This document shows, piece after piece, positions 26,441-36,750 of a stretch of 64,000 nt of DNA; positions within the stretch are counted from its first letter, which is position 1, and each line of letters opens with the position of its first letter. The notes beneath the pieces are model-generated. The model was not told the DNA's origin and ran no database searches. It saw only the letters and a program-made list of their open reading frames with translations. The stretch is from Micromonospora ureilytica (GTDB taxonomy: Bacteria > Actinomycetota > Actinomycetes > Mycobacteriales > Micromonosporaceae): contig NZ_JADOTX010000001.1 of assembly GCF_015751765.1 (NCBI RefSeq), positions 4,712,001 to 4,776,000 on the forward strand. Reading direction: 5' to 3'. The translations under genes were made by a program, and so were the position numbers.

Positions 26441-27487
26441 ATGCGCGCTCGACTGTCCGACATCGCCCAGCAGGCCCAGGTCAGCGAGGCCACGGTGTCG
26501 CGGGTGCTCAACGACCGCCCCGGCGTGGCGGTGGAGACCCGGCAGGTCGTCCTCACCGCCCTCGACGTGCTCGGGTACGAGCGCCCGGCCCGGCTGCGTA
26601 AGCGCAGCGCCGGGCTGGTCGGCCTGGTGGTGCCGGAGCTGGACAACCCGATCTTCCCCGCCTTCGCCCAGGTCATCGAGTCCACTTTGGCGCAGAGCGG
26701 GTTCACCCCGGTGCTCTGCACCCAGACCGCCGGCGGCGTGACCGAGGACGAATACGTGGAGATGCTGCTGGACCGGCAGGTCTCCGGGATCGTCTTCGTC
26801 TCCGGCCTGCACGCGGACACCGCAGCCAACCACGACCGCTACCGCGCGCTGCTCGCCCGGCCGTTGCCGGTCGTGATGATCAACGGGTACGTGCCCGGCA
26901 TCGGCGCGCCCTTCGTCTCCTGTGACGATCGGGAGGCGGCCGAGCTGGCCGTCGCCCACCTGGTCGCGCTCGGGCACCGACGGATCGGCCTGATCACCGG
27001 CCCGGACCGGTTCGTCCCGGTGCAGCGCAAGGTGGCCGGCTGGCGGTCCGCGATGACCAGGCTGGCCGGTGTCGCCGAAGCCGACCTGGGCCCACTGGCC
27101 GAGCTGTCACTGTTCGGAGTGGAGGGTGGCGAGGCGGCGGCCGGTCGACTGCTGGACCGCGGCGTCACAGGCGTAGTGTGCGGCTCCGACCTGATGGCGC
27201 TCGGCGCGATCCGGGCCGCCCGCCAACGCGGCCTCGACGTGCCCGACGGCCTGTCCGTGGTGGGTTATGACGACTCACCGCTGATGGCCTTCACCGACCC
27301 GCCACTGACAACCATGCGGCAGCCGGTCACCGCGATGGCGGTGGCCGCCGTCCGCGCCCTGGTGGACGAGATCAACGGGCACGGCGCCCCGCACTCGGAG
27401 TACCTGTTCCGACCGGAGCTGGTGGTGCGCGGCTCCACCGCTGTCGCGCCGAGTTCCGCACGCCTTTCTTACGCAAGATCTGCTTGA
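26441..27487 (+). CDS. LacI-family transcriptional regulator
   Basis: 348 residues. The N-terminal helix-turn-helix and hinge are SDIAQQAQVSEATVSRVLNDRPGVA, followed by a periplasmic-binding-protein-like effector domain (LVGLVVPELDNPIFP, then VSGIVFVSGLH and FVSCDDREAAELAVAHLVALGHRRIG). The C-terminus has the usual VVGYDDSPLMAFTDPPLTTMRQP. Such proteins repress sugar uptake or catabolic genes and are released by a sugar ligand. No transport operon adjoins it, so the target may be elsewhere or the gene itself. The leaderless start is supported by a TANNNT box. Confidence 0.9.
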   Translation: MRARLSDIAQQAQVSEATVSRVLNDRPGVAVETRQVVLTALDVLGYERPARLRKRSAGLVGLVVPELDNPIFPAFAQVIESTLAQSGFTPVLCTQTAGGVTEDEYVEMLLDRQVSGIVFVSGLHADTAANHDRYRALLARPLPVVMINGYVPGIGAPFVSCDDREAAELAVAHLVALGHRRIGLITGPDRFVPVQRKVAGWRSAMTRLAGVAEADLGPLAELSLFGVEGGEAAAGRLLDRGVTGVVCGSDLMALGAIRAARQRGLDVPDGLSVVGYDDSPLMAFTDPPLTTMRQPVTAMAVAAVRALVDEINGHGAPHSEYLFRPELVVRGSTAVAPSSARLSYARSA

Positions 27488-27724
27488 CTCTTGCAGCGAC
27501 AGGCCGGCATATCGCTCGAATGATCAGCGCCGCCCGCCCGCCGCACGACACCGGTCGCCGGCGACGAGCTCACCGAGCAGGGCCCGGCCATCTGCTGCCA
27601 ATTGACGCGGCAGCCTGGTTGGAACAGCGCTGAACGGGTAACTCGTTCCCGACCTGGTCGTTCGTCGTGCCCCGCGCCGACGGGCGACTGGGCTACCGAC
27701 CCCTTGTGGTGGGGGGTGAGGTGC

Positions 27725-27764
27725 CACCGGCGCCATGCGGAGTCCGCTCCGCGTGGCGCCGGTG
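27725..27764 (+). terminator. Hairpin in the LacI-VOC intergenic region
   Basis: An 18-bp stem with one mismatch (27725-27742 and 27747-27764) and a TCCG tetraloop stands in the 350-base gap 27488-27837. It is probably the terminator of the LacI gene although it lies 237 bases past the stop. No gene is supported elsewhere in the gap. Confidence 0.6.
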
Positions 27765-27837
27765 TCCGTATACGCCGGTGATTAGACCCAGGCGTCGTGG
27801 GTACCGCATCGGGCACCATCGCTACGGAGGTGACCCC

Positions 27838-28209
27838 ATGGTGGTACGGATCGCCCAGTGCACGCTCGACGTCGAGGACCTGGGCCTGATGGTCGCGTTC
27901 TGGTCGGCGGCGCTCGGCTACGAGGTCGAGCAGGGCGACGACGGCAGCGCCAAGCTCTGGCCGCCGGGGCAGCCGTCCGCGGCCGCGCCCACAGTGTGGT
28001 TGCAGGGCTCGGGCACCGCCAAGCGCGGCAAGAACCGGCTGCACCTCGACCTGGTCGCGGACGCGGACCCCCAGGCCGAGCTACGCCGGCTGCTGAGCCT
28101 CGGCGCGCGGCAGGTCGATGTCGGGCAGACCGGGGCCGAACAGTTCACGGTGCTCGCCGACCCCGAGGGCAACGAGTTCTGCGTGCTGGACCGCGCGCCG
28201 ACCCGCTGA
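27838..28209 (+). CDS. VOC-family (glyoxalase-like) protein
   Basis: 123 residues from an ATG with GGAGGTGA six bases upstream. The vicinal-oxygen-chelate fold is seen as paired beta-alpha-beta units: VEDLGLMVAFWSAALGYEVEQGD near the start and LDPEGNEFCVLD at the end (here LADPEGNEFCVLDR). KNRLHLDLVADADPQAE is typical of the Glyoxalase_6 subgroup. The enzymatic activity of this subgroup is mostly unknown; some are dioxygenase-like or bind drugs. It stands alone, convergent with the next gene. Confidence 0.85.
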   Translation: MVVRIAQCTLDVEDLGLMVAFWSAALGYEVEQGDDGSAKLWPPGQPSAAAPTVWLQGSGTAKRGKNRLHLDLVADADPQAELRRLLSLGARQVDVGQTGAEQFTVLADPEGNEFCVLDRAPTR

Positions 28210-28213
28210 CGGG

Positions 28214-28639
28214 TTACTTCGCGGTGAGCAACGCCGCGATCCGGGTCCAGCCGGCGCGTACCTCGGCCTCGTCCGGCGGTTCGGCGGGCTCACCGTGGCC
28301 GGCCTCGTCGGCTGCCGCGTCCAACTCCTCGTCGATCACGTCCTCGAAGTCCCCGTACAGGTCGGCGCCCTCCACCTGACGGGCCTCGTCCTCGGCGGCG
28401 ACCTGCGCGGCGGCGATCTCGCTGCGGATCTCGTCGGGAGACAGGGCCGGCAGCAACGGCTCCACAACGGCCATCAGCTGCTCCTCGGCCACCACCGCCT
28501 CGGCCAGGGCCAACGCGTGCGGTCGCTCGTACGGCCCGCAGACCACCGGCTCCCACTCGTCGAGATCACCGAGCGGACCGAAGGTGATGATCCACGGCAG
28601 GCCGAGGAGCGGTGAGTCCGCCGGCAGGTCAAGTGTCAT
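28214..28639 (-). CDS. Acidic protein of unknown function
   Basis: 141 residues from the ATG at 28639; a GTG at 28681 would add 14 residues and neither has a good Shine-Dalgarno. The first ~45 residues look folded (LLGLPWIITFGPLGDLDEWEPVVCGPYERPHA is the core). The rest is Glu/Ala-rich helix followed by an acidic linker and a short basic end. No recognised domain, signal peptide or membrane segment. It is convergent with the VOC gene with four bases between stops. Confidence 0.55.
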   Translation of the reverse strand: MTLDLPADSPLLGLPWIITFGPLGDLDEWEPVVCGPYERPHALALAEAVVAEEQLMAVVEPLLPALSPDEIRSEIAAAQVAAEDEARQVEGADLYGDFEDVIDEELDAAADEAGHGEPAEPPDEAEVRAGWTRIAALLTAK

Positions 28640-28732
28640 GAGTGCGCCCACCGGCTCATCATGGTCCGCGAACGCGAGCACCGACGCCGTTCTGCTCAGT
28701 TATCGCCCGTCCGACTGTCGATCGGTGGCCGG

Positions 28733-29107
28733 TCAGCCGGGGCGGACCGCGTCCAGGGCGGCGCGGACCAGGGCGAGCGCGGTGGTCGACGGCACGCCGA
28801 GCCGGGCCGCCTCCGCCGCGTAGCCGGCCGCCGCCCGCTGTAACCGGTCGACGGCGTCGTCCCGCCCGGGGGCGACGAAGGTGCCGTTGCGCCCCCGGGT
28901 CTCCAGCAGCCCGGCCGCCTCCAACTCCCGGTAGGCGCGGGCCACCGTGTTCGCGGCCAGCCGTAGGTCGGCGGCGAGCTGCCGGACGGTGGGCAGTCGG
29001 TTGCCCACCGGCAACCGGCCGTCGCCGATCAGCTCGGCGAGCTGCACGCGCACCTGCTCGTACGGGGGCACCGACGAGTCCGGGTCGACCGAGATCAGCA
29101 CCTGCAT
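28733..29107 (-). CDS. GntR-family (YtrA-type) regulator
   Basis: 124 residues from the ATG at 29107. The winged helix is typical: [58 protein letters not shown] covers the domain, with the wing at TRGRNGTFV. The short C-terminal two-helix tail (~45 residues) places it in the YtrA-like subgroup that lacks a large effector domain. It begins 12 bases after the YihY gene stop, so it is co-transcribed with that membrane protein and may regulate it or ABC genes elsewhere. Confidence 0.88.
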   Translation of the reverse strand: MQVLISVDPDSSVPPYEQVRVQLAELIGDGRLPVGNRLPTVRQLAADLRLAANTVARAYRELEAAGLLETRGRNGTFVAPGRDDAVDRLQRAAAGYAAEAARLGVPSTTALALVRAALDAVRPG

Positions 29108-29118
29108 ACCTTCCGTCG

Positions 29119-30045
29119 TCAACCCGCACCACCCGGCGTACCAGGGTCGGTGTCCTCGTCGACCACCCTGGCCGGCGCGGGGGTCTCCGCCAGGTCCACG
29201 ACCCGGCCGTTGGTGCTGGTCGCGAGGAGCGCCGCGCCGAACAGCACCAGCTGGTTGAGCAGGTAGAGGTAGAGCAGCAGACCGACGGCGCCGGCCACCA
29301 CCGTGTACGCCGGATTCCGCTCCGTCCGCACCACGTAGTAGCGCCCGACGGTGTTCAGCAACGTGATACCGACCGCCACCAGCAACACCACCGGGCGCAG
29401 CCGGGAGCGGCTCATCCGCAGCCGGGGCACGGCGAGCAGCAACGCGGCGGCGAGCACGGTGTTGACCAGCACGCTGAGCACCGCGCTGATCGTGGTCAGA
29501 CCGACCGAGCCGGTGCTCCGCAGCAGGAAACGCAGCAGCGACTCCAGCGCGTCCACCGCCGCGACCGAGAGGCCGAGCAGCACGAACACGCCGATCATCA
29601 CGCCCAGGTCGACGAGCCGCCGCATCACCAGATTGCCCGGCTGCTGGTTGAGCGCGTACATCAGCCGCTGCGAGGACCGGATGGCCTCCACCCAGCCGAT
29701 CCCGGTGAAGACCAGGATGATCAGGCCGACCACACCGACCGTGCCGCTGGAGTTGGCGATCTGCTCGGCGTCCAGGAACGGCAGATTCTCCTTGAGGAAG
29801 TTGGCCGCCGCCGCGCTGACCTCGTCGTTGTCCTCCAGGATCGCGCCGAAGATGGAGAACGCGACAAGAGCGAGAGCGAACACCGCGAAGAAGCCGTAGT
29901 AGGCGATCGCGGCGGCCAACCGGCCGGCCAGCACCTCGCCGTACAGCACGCCGGCCCGCCACACATGATCGAACAGCCCCGACCGGTGGCGCGCGGCGCT
30001 CACCCAGCGGTCGATGCCCGCCTCGATCTGGCCGATCACGTTCAC
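29119..30045 (-). CDS. YihY/BrkB-family membrane protein
   Basis: 308 residues from the GTG at 30045, preceded by GAGGA; an upstream in-frame start at 30084 is less likely. About six membrane helices are visible, beginning with [27 protein letters not shown] near 55, and including [18 protein letters not shown] and [10 protein letters not shown]. YihY proteins (formerly called RNase BN) have no firmly established function. The gene is followed in-operon by the GntR regulator. Confidence 0.85.
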   Translation of the reverse strand: MNVIGQIEAGIDRWVSAARHRSGLFDHVWRAGVLYGEVLAGRLAAAIAYYGFFAVFALALVAFSIFGAILEDNDEVSAAAANFLKENLPFLDAEQIANSSGTVGVVGLIILVFTGIGWVEAIRSSQRLMYALNQQPGNLVMRRLVDLGVMIGVFVLLGLSVAAVDALESLLRFLLRSTGSVGLTTISAVLSVLVNTVLAAALLLAVPRLRMSRSRLRPVVLLVAVGITLLNTVGRYYVVRTERNPAYTVVAGAVGLLLYLYLLNQLVLFGAALLATSTNGRVVDLAETPAPARVVDEDTDPGTPGGAG

Positions 30046-30123
30046 GCGATCATCCTCGCCGATCTCCCACCGCTGTAGTGGCAACCGGCTTCCGATGCTC
30101 GCCGGCCGGCGCGTCGCCGCGCT

Positions 30124-30669
30124 TCAGTTGCCGAGGCAGAAGTCCCGACGCGGCTGCCACCTGGCCTGCCCGCTGTGCGAGAAGAGGGTGAACGCGTCGA
30201 CCTCGAACATCGCGGAGAAGTCCGCCAGGTCCTCGTACACCCTGTCCAGGGCCTCCGGCGCAACGTCCTGAGCCACGGTGACGTGCGGATGGTACGGGAA
30301 GCGAAGCTCGCGGTGCAGGCCCGGCGCCGCGGCGATGGCCGCGGCCAGCAGCTCGCATTCACTGATCCCGGCCGCCACCGTCACGAACACCACCTGGGTG
30401 ACCGGACGGAACGTGCCGGTGCCCCGCAGGTGCAACGTGAACGGCAGGTGCGCGGCGGCGACAGCGGCCAGGTGCCGCTCGACCGCGGGCAGGTTGGCCG
30501 TCCGGATCTCGGTGGGACCGAGCAACGTCACGTGCGCGGGCACCGCCAGCGGATCACCGGCCTCGACCCGCCGCCGGGTGAGCTGGGCACCCCATGGTTC
30601 GGGGATGTCCACCGCGATGCCGATCTGGATGGTGTCGCCGGTCGGCGGCACCCCACCACTGCGATCCAC
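30124..30669 (-). CDS. 2H phosphoesterase (2'-5' RNA ligase-like)
   Basis: 181 residues if it starts at GTG 30669; other GTGs nearby are possible. Both catalytic HxT motifs are present: HVTLLGP near 43 and HVTVAQ near 128. The overall length fits the LigT/ThpR 2H superfamily, whose members open 2',3'-cyclic phosphates or ligate RNA halves. It lies about 50 bases downstream of trpS on the same strand and may be read through from it. Confidence 0.78.
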   Translation of the reverse strand: MDRSGGVPPTGDTIQIGIAVDIPEPWGAQLTRRRVEAGDPLAVPAHVTLLGPTEIRTANLPAVERHLAAVAAAHLPFTLHLRGTGTFRPVTQVVFVTVAAGISECELLAAAIAAAPGLHRELRFPYHPHVTVAQDVAPEALDRVYEDLADFSAMFEVDAFTLFSHSGQARWQPRRDFCLGN

Positions 30670-30718
30670 GCTTCGCGCCGCCCCTCCGAGCACCGACCCG
30701 TCCACGTCTATCGCGGAG

Positions 30719-31777
<1,059 letters not shown>

Positions 31778-32947
31778 TCATGACGGGCCGGCGGGTCGGC
31801 TTCGGCCCGCCGGTGCCGGGGCGCTGACCTCGCGTGGTTCGCCCGCGCCGACCCGGCGCGTCGGCCCGACCGCGACCCGGCGGTGCTGCCCCGCCACCGT
31901 CTCCCGGGCCGACTCCGGGCCGCCCGCCGAGGCCGGCGCGGCGTCGTGCCCGCGGCGCTGCTCCGTGTTCGGCTCGCGGCGTTGCTCGGTGGTGCGGGTG
32001 GCGGAGACGGCGAGTTGGGCCACCCGGCGGCCGTCCAACGCGAGCACCCGCAGCAGCCAGCCGGCCGACAGCTCGGCCGGATCGGGCGCGCCGACGGCGG
32101 CGGGCTCGGCGGGCACCGGTACCTCGTCGCCGGTCACCGGGAGTCGGCCCAGCGCGGCCATGACGAACCCGCCCACCGTCTCGTACGGTCCGGCGGGTAG
32201 CGCCACCCCGGTCCGCTCGGCGAAGTCGGCGAGGTTGAGGCGGCCGTCCACCACGGCGGGCAGGCCGGCGTGCACCGGGTCCGGGGTGGCGTCGTACTCG
32301 TCGTGGATCTCACCGATCAACTCCTCGATGAGGTCCTCCAGGGTGACGATCCCGGCCGTGCCCCCGTACTCGTCGACCACCACCGCGAGGTGCTGACCCT
32401 CCCGGCGCATCTCGGTCAGCGCGGCGAGCACGCGTTTGCTGCCGGGGAGCCGCTTCACCTCCCGGGCCAGCTCGCCGACGGTGACGCACGGGTCGGCGTC
32501 CGGGCGCAGCAGGACGTCACGGAGGTGCACGAAGCCGACCACGTCGTCGTGGGTGCCGTCGGTGACCGGATAGCGGGTGTGCGTTTCGGCGCGGACCAGT
32601 CGGGCGGCTTCGACGATGGTCAGCCGCGCCGGCAGGAAGACCACCTCGGTGCGCGGCATCATCACCTCGCGGATCAGACTGGCGCCGGCCACCAGGACCT
32701 CGTCGATGATCCGCCGCTCGTCCGGGTCGAGCACCGTGTTCGCCGCGACCAGGTCCCGCAGATCGGCCTCCGAGATGCGCTCCCGGCCGGCCGTCGGACC
32801 GGTCCCGAGCAGATCGGTGACGAGACGGGTGGCGCCATCCGCGGCGCGGACCAGCACCCGGGCGACGGCCCGGGCAAGCGGGCCGGAGTCGCGGCGGGGA
32901 TGTGCCCGCACGCGTCGCCGGAGCCCGGTACGGGCCACTTCCCGCAT
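31778..32947 (-). CDS. CBS-pair/CorC-domain protein lacking DUF21
   Basis: 389 residues from the ATG at 32947; a GTG at 32965 is an alternative. TACCAT ends seven bases upstream of the ATG, suggesting a leaderless start. Two CBS domains lie at ~85-200 (MMPRTEVVFLP, then HTRYPVTDG and FVHLRDVLL), ending in VVVDEYGGTAGIVTLEDLIEELIGEI. A CorC_HlyC transporter-associated domain occupies ~225-300, followed by a basic, disordered ~90-residue tail. Hemolysin-family relatives normally begin with the DUF21 membrane domain; here only the linker (LARAVARVLVRAADG) remains and no hydrophobic N-terminus exists, as in cytosolic CorC/YbeX. A role in Mg efflux or ribosome metabolism is inferred from those relatives. 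Confidence 0.75.
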   Translation of the reverse strand: MREVARTGLRRRVRAHPRRDSGPLARAVARVLVRAADGATRLVTDLLGTGPTAGRERISEADLRDLVAANTVLDPDERRIIDEVLVAGASLIREVMMPRTEVVFLPARLTIVEAARLVRAETHTRYPVTDGTHDDVVGFVHLRDVLLRPDADPCVTVGELAREVKRLPGSKRVLAALTEMRREGQHLAVVVDEYGGTAGIVTLEDLIEELIGEIHDEYDATPDPVHAGLPAVVDGRLNLADFAERTGVALPAGPYETVGGFVMAALGRLPVTGDEVPVPAEPAAVGAPDPAELSAGWLLRVLALDGRRVAQLAVSATRTTEQRREPNTEQRRGHDAAPASAGGPESARETVAGQHRRVAVGPTRRVGAGEPREVSAPAPAGRSRPAGPS

Positions 32948-33142
32948 GACAGAGATGGTAGACACCGTGGGCCCACGGCACCCAGGATCACGCGGAGCGG
33001 CCCACAGATGTTCGGCTCTGTTTAATCATGAGAGATTATGATGGAATGGGCTTGACGGTGGCATCGGCTCGGATGCCGGCCACCGCCCTAGTGTGATCAC
33101 CGAAGGGCCACGTCCCGCGCGGGCCAGGCAGGAGGCAACGAC

Positions 33143-34126
33143 GTGAAACTGCTCGTCACCGGTGGCGCCGGCTTCATCGGAAGCGTGGTCACCCGGATGC
33201 TGCTCGACGCGGGTCACCAGGTGGTCATCCTGGACGACCTGCGCACCGGCCACCGCGAGGCCCTCGCCCCGGACGCCACCCACGTGGAGGCGTCCATCCA
33301 CGACGCCGCCCGCGTCATCACCGCGGAGGCCGGTTTCGACGGGGTGCTGCACTTCGCCGCCCTGATCGCCGCCGGCGAGTCGATGGTCAAGCCGGAGCTG
33401 TACTGGCACAACAACACCATCGGCACGCTCGCCCTGATCGACGCGGTCCGGGCCGCCGGGGTGCCCCGGATGGTCTTCTCCTCCACCGCCGCCGTCTACG
33501 GCAACCCCACCGAGCTGCCCATCACCGAAAACGCGGTCAAGGCGCCCACCAACACGTACGGCGCCACCAAACTCGCCGTCGACATGGCACTCACCTCCGA
33601 GGCGATCGCGCACGGGCTGGCCGCCGTGTCGCTGCGCTACTTCAACGTGGCCGGCGCCCACCTCGACGGCGACATCACGCTCGGCGAGCGGCACGACCCG
33701 GAGACGCACCTGATCCCGATCGCGCTGGACGTCGCCGCCGGCCGGCGGGAGAAGCTCCAGCTCTTCGGGGACGACTATCCCACCGTGGACGGCACCTGCG
33801 TCCGCGACTACATCCACGTCGCCGACCTGGCCCGCGCGCATCTGCTGGCGCTGGACGCGGCCACCGGCGGCCAGCACCGGATCTACAACCTGGGCAACGG
33901 CAACGGCTTCACCAACCGCCAGGTCGTCGACATGGTCCGCGAGGTCACCGGGCACCAACTGCCCGTCGAGGTCGCGCCACGCCGCGAGGGCGACCCGGCC
34001 GAGTTGGTGGCATCGTCCGCACTGGCCCGCGACGAGCTGGGCTGGGTGCCGCAGAAGCCGACCCTGCACGACATGGTCGGGGATGCCTGGGCGTTCTACC
34101 GCACGCACATCCTGGGCCAGTCATGA
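33143..34126 (+). CDS. galE: UDP-glucose 4-epimerase
   Basis: 327 residues from a GTG with AGGAGG upstream. The short-chain dehydrogenase fold shows NAD motif GGAGFIGS near 7, FSSTAAVYG with the catalytic Ser/Thr near 115, and YGATKLAVD giving the YxxxK pair near 138. It interconverts UDP-glucose and UDP-galactose in the Leloir pathway. The stop overlaps the galK start (ATGA). A TTGACG and several dyads lie in the 195-base region upstream shared with the divergent CBS gene, but I cannot fix a promoter. galT is not in the window. Confidence 0.93.
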   Translation: MKLLVTGGAGFIGSVVTRMLLDAGHQVVILDDLRTGHREALAPDATHVEASIHDAARVITAEAGFDGVLHFAALIAAGESMVKPELYWHNNTIGTLALIDAVRAAGVPRMVFSSTAAVYGNPTELPITENAVKAPTNTYGATKLAVDMALTSEAIAHGLAAVSLRYFNVAGAHLDGDITLGERHDPETHLIPIALDVAAGRREKLQLFGDDYPTVDGTCVRDYIHVADLARAHLLALDAATGGQHRIYNLGNGNGFTNRQVVDMVREVTGHQLPVEVAPRREGDPAELVASSALARDELGWVPQKPTLHDMVGDAWAFYRTHILGQS

Positions 34127-35292
34127 CCAACCCGAGCAGTGATGTCGCCGAGCGGGCTGCCGCCGGCTTCTCCGCACAGTTCGGCGGCCAGGCTGCCGGA
34201 CGTTGGGCCGCGCCGGGCCGGGTCAACCTGATCGGGGAGCACACCGACTACAACGACGGCTTCGTGCTGCCGTTCGCGCTGCCGATGCGCACCGTCGCCG
34301 CCGCCGACCGGCAGGACGGGGAGCACTGGACGGTCTGGTCCGAGCTCTCCGGCGAAGCGATCACCTTCGGCGCGGACGACGTCGCCGAGCCGGGTCGGGT
34401 CACCGGCTGGGGCGCGTACGTCGCGGGTGTGGTCTGGGCGCTGCGGGAGGCGGGTCATCAGGTGCCGGGTGCCCGGCTGGCGATCGCTTCCGACGTGCCG
34501 TTGGGTTCCGGGCTCTCCTCCTCGGCCGCGCTGGAGTCGGCAGTGCTGGCTGCCCTGCTCGACCTCGGCGGGCTGGAGCTTGCCCCGGCACTGCAGCCCC
34601 GGCTGGCGCAGCGGGCGGAGAACGTCTACGTGGGCGCGCCGACCGGCATCATGGACCAGTCCGCCTCAATCCGTTGCCGCGCGGGGCACGCCCTCTTCCT
34701 CGACTGCCGCGACGAGTCGGTCGAGCACATCCCGTTCGACCTGGAGGCCGCCGGGCTGGCTGTGCTGGTCATCGACAGCCGGGCGCCACACCGACACGCG
34801 GACGGGGAGTACGCGGCCCGCCGCCGCTCCTGCGAGGCCGGGGCCAGCGCGCTCGGCGTCGCCGCGCTGCGGGACGTGGGCATCGACCAGCTCGACGCCG
34901 CGTTGGCGCAGCTCGACGACGAGGAGACCCGGCGACGGGTCCGACACGTGGTGACCGAGGATCAGCGCGTACTGGACACGGTGGCGCTGCTCCGCGCCGC
35001 CCGGGTCCGCGACATCGGCCCGCTGTTGACCGCCTCCCACGTCTCGATGCGGGACGACTTCGAGATCACCGTGCCGGAGGTCGACACCGCGGTCGAGGCG
35101 GCGTTGGCGGCCGGTGCGCTGGGCGCCCGGATGACCGGTGGCGGCTTCGGCGGATGCGTGCTCGCGCTGGTCGAGGCCGACAGTGCCGACGCGGTGGCCG
35201 CCGCCGCAACCGAGGCGTACGCCGAACGAGGCTTCACCGCCCCCGGCACCGTGACGGTCCTGCCCTCCCCCGGCGCCACCCGCCTGCCCTAA
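34123..35292 (+). CDS. galK: Galactokinase
   Basis: 389 residues of GHMP-kinase fold. The galactose-binding signature is in GRVNLIGEHTDYNDGFVLP near 27, the ATP loop is VPLGSGLSSSAALE near 125, and the C-terminal motif is GARMTGGGFGGCVLAL near 328. It phosphorylates galactose to galactose-1-phosphate. Translation is coupled to galE through the ATGA overlap. No galT follows; the next genes are on the opposite strand. Confidence 0.94.
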   Translation: MTNPSSDVAERAAAGFSAQFGGQAAGRWAAPGRVNLIGEHTDYNDGFVLPFALPMRTVAAADRQDGEHWTVWSELSGEAITFGADDVAEPGRVTGWGAYVAGVVWALREAGHQVPGARLAIASDVPLGSGLSSSAALESAVLAALLDLGGLELAPALQPRLAQRAENVYVGAPTGIMDQSASIRCRAGHALFLDCRDESVEHIPFDLEAAGLAVLVIDSRAPHRHADGEYAARRRSCEAGASALGVAALRDVGIDQLDAALAQLDDEETRRRVRHVVTEDQRVLDTVALLRAARVRDIGPLLTASHVSMRDDFEITVPEVDTAVEAALAAGALGARMTGGGFGGCVLALVEADSADAVAAAATEAYAERGFTAPGTVTVLPSPGATRLP

Positions 35293-35340
35293 CCCCACAG
35301 GTGGATTAGGGCTGTCCGGCGGGAGAGGCCCCGGCCGCGC

Positions 35341-35410
35341 CGATCTTGCAGTTTCCGTTGTCGACATGGGTTGGGGTGCCCCTTATGCCGGGACAGAAAG
35401 TGCAAGATCG
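35341..35410. repeat. 15-bp inverted repeat between galK and cysN
   Basis: CGATCTTGCAGTTTC (35341-35355) pairs with GAAAGTGCAAGATCG (35396-35410) with one mismatch around a 40-base interior that includes the palindrome GGGGTGCCCC. It lies between two convergent operons and ends 11 bases from the cysN stop. It may be a bidirectional terminator or a dispersed miniature repeat. Confidence 0.6.
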
Positions 35411-35421
35411 CGGGACAGGGG

Positions 35422-36750
35422 TTAGCTGGCCTCGACGATCATGGCGGCGCCTACCGTGCGGTTGGTCGCCTCGTCGATGATGACGAAGCCGCCGGTGGTG
35501 CGGTTGCGGCGGTACTCGTCGGCCAGCAGCGGCACCGTCGTACGCAGTCGCACCCGGCCGATCTCGTTGAGCCGCAGCTCGTCGGCGGACTCGTCGCGGT
35601 GCAGCGAGTTGATGTCCAGCCGGTAGTGCAGCCCGCGCACGATCGCCCGAGCCGACCGGGTGGTGTGCTTGATCGCGTACCGGCCGCCGACCCGCAGGGG
35701 GGCCGTCTCGTCCATCCAGCAGACCATCGCCTCGATGTCCTGAGCCACCGCCGGTGCGTTGTTCGGCCGGCAGATCAGGTCACCCCGCGAGATGTCGATC
35801 TCGTCGGCCAGTCGTACCGTCACCGACATCGGTGGGAACGCCTCCTGGACCGGCCCGTCGGCGGTCTCCACGGCGGCGATCCGGCTGGTGAACCCGGAGG
35901 GCAGCACCATCACCTCGTCTCCCGGCTTCAGCACACCGGAGGCGACCTGGCCGGCGTAGCCGCGGTAGTCGGTGACAGTGGTGGACTGCGGTCGGATCAC
36001 GTACTGCACCGGGAACCGGACGTCGACCAGGTTGCGGTCGCTCGCGATGTGCACCCGCTCCAGGTGGTGCAGCAGCGAGGGGCCCTCGTACCAGGGCATG
36101 TTGTCCGACCGGGTGACGATGTTGTCGCCGCGCAACGCGGAGATCGGCACCACGGTCAGGTCCGGTGCGTCGAGCTTCGCCGCGAACGCGGTGAACTCGT
36201 CGGCGATCCGCTCGTAGACCTCCTGCGACCAGTCGACCAGGTCCATCTTGTTGACACAGAGGACCAGGTGCGGCACTCGCAGCAGGGAGCAGAGGAACGC
36301 GTGCCGGCGGGACTGCTCGACGAGGCCCTTGCGTGCGTCCACCAGGATCAGTGCCAGGTCCGCCGTCGAGGCCCCGGTGACCATGTTGCGGGTGTACTGG
36401 ATGTGGCCCGGAGTGTCGGCGATGATGAACTTGCGCCGGGGGGTGGCGAAGTAGCGGTACGCCACGTCGATGGTGATGCCCTGCTCCCGCTCGGCACGCA
36501 GACCGTCGGTGAGCAACGCCAGGTTGGTGTATTCGTCACCGCGGGCAGCGCTGACCGCCTCCACGGCGGCCAACTGGTCGGTGAAGAGCGACTTGGTGTC
36601 GTAGAGGAGCCGCCCGATCAGTGTCGACTTCCCGTCGTCCACACTGCCGGCGGTGGCGAACCGCAGCAGGTCCATAGCCCGGGCCTCCGGCCCGGCCCCG
36701 GTAACAGCCGGGGCCTCCGCATTCGCGGACGCCACGATCTCGGTGCTCAT
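35422..36750 (-). CDS. cysN: Sulfate adenylyltransferase GTPase subunit CysN
   Basis: 442 residues. The elongation-factor-like GTPase has G1 GSVDDGKSTLIGRLLYDT, G3 DTPGHIQYTRNM and G4 NKMDLVDW, followed by two beta-barrel domains. It lacks the C-terminal APS-kinase (CysC) fusion seen in some actinobacteria. With CysD it makes adenosine 5'-phosphosulfate from sulfate and ATP, driven by GTP hydrolysis. The start shares one base with the cysD stop (TGATG). Confidence 0.95.
   Translation of the reverse strand: MSTEIVASANAEAPAVTGAGPEARAMDLLRFATAGSVDDGKSTLIGRLLYDTKSLFTDQLAAVEAVSAARGDEYTNLALLTDGLRAEREQGITIDVAYRYFATPRRKFIIADTPGHIQYTRNMVTGASTADLALILVDARKGLVEQSRRHAFLCSLLRVPHLVLCVNKMDLVDWSQEVYERIADEFTAFAAKLDAPDLTVVPISALRGDNIVTRSDNMPWYEGPSLLHHLERVHIASDRNLVDVRFPVQYVIRPQSTTVTDYRGYAGQVASGVLKPGDEVMVLPSGFTSRIAAVETADGPVQEAFPPMSVTVRLADEIDISRGDLICRPNNAPAVAQDIEAMVCWMDETAPLRVGGRYAIKHTTRSARAIVRGLHYRLDINSLHRDESADELRLNEIGRVRLRTTVPLLADEYRRNRTTGGFVIIDEATNRTVGAAMIVEAS

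Noticed and set aside
27488..27724. A possible small gene in the LacI-VOC gap
   Set aside because: Open frames here lack ribosome sites, recognisable domains and a consistent codon pattern.
33093..33100. GTGATCAC upstream of galE as a Crp-type site
   Set aside because: Only an 8-bp palindrome, with no extended TGTGA-N6-TCACA match and no defined promoter nearby.
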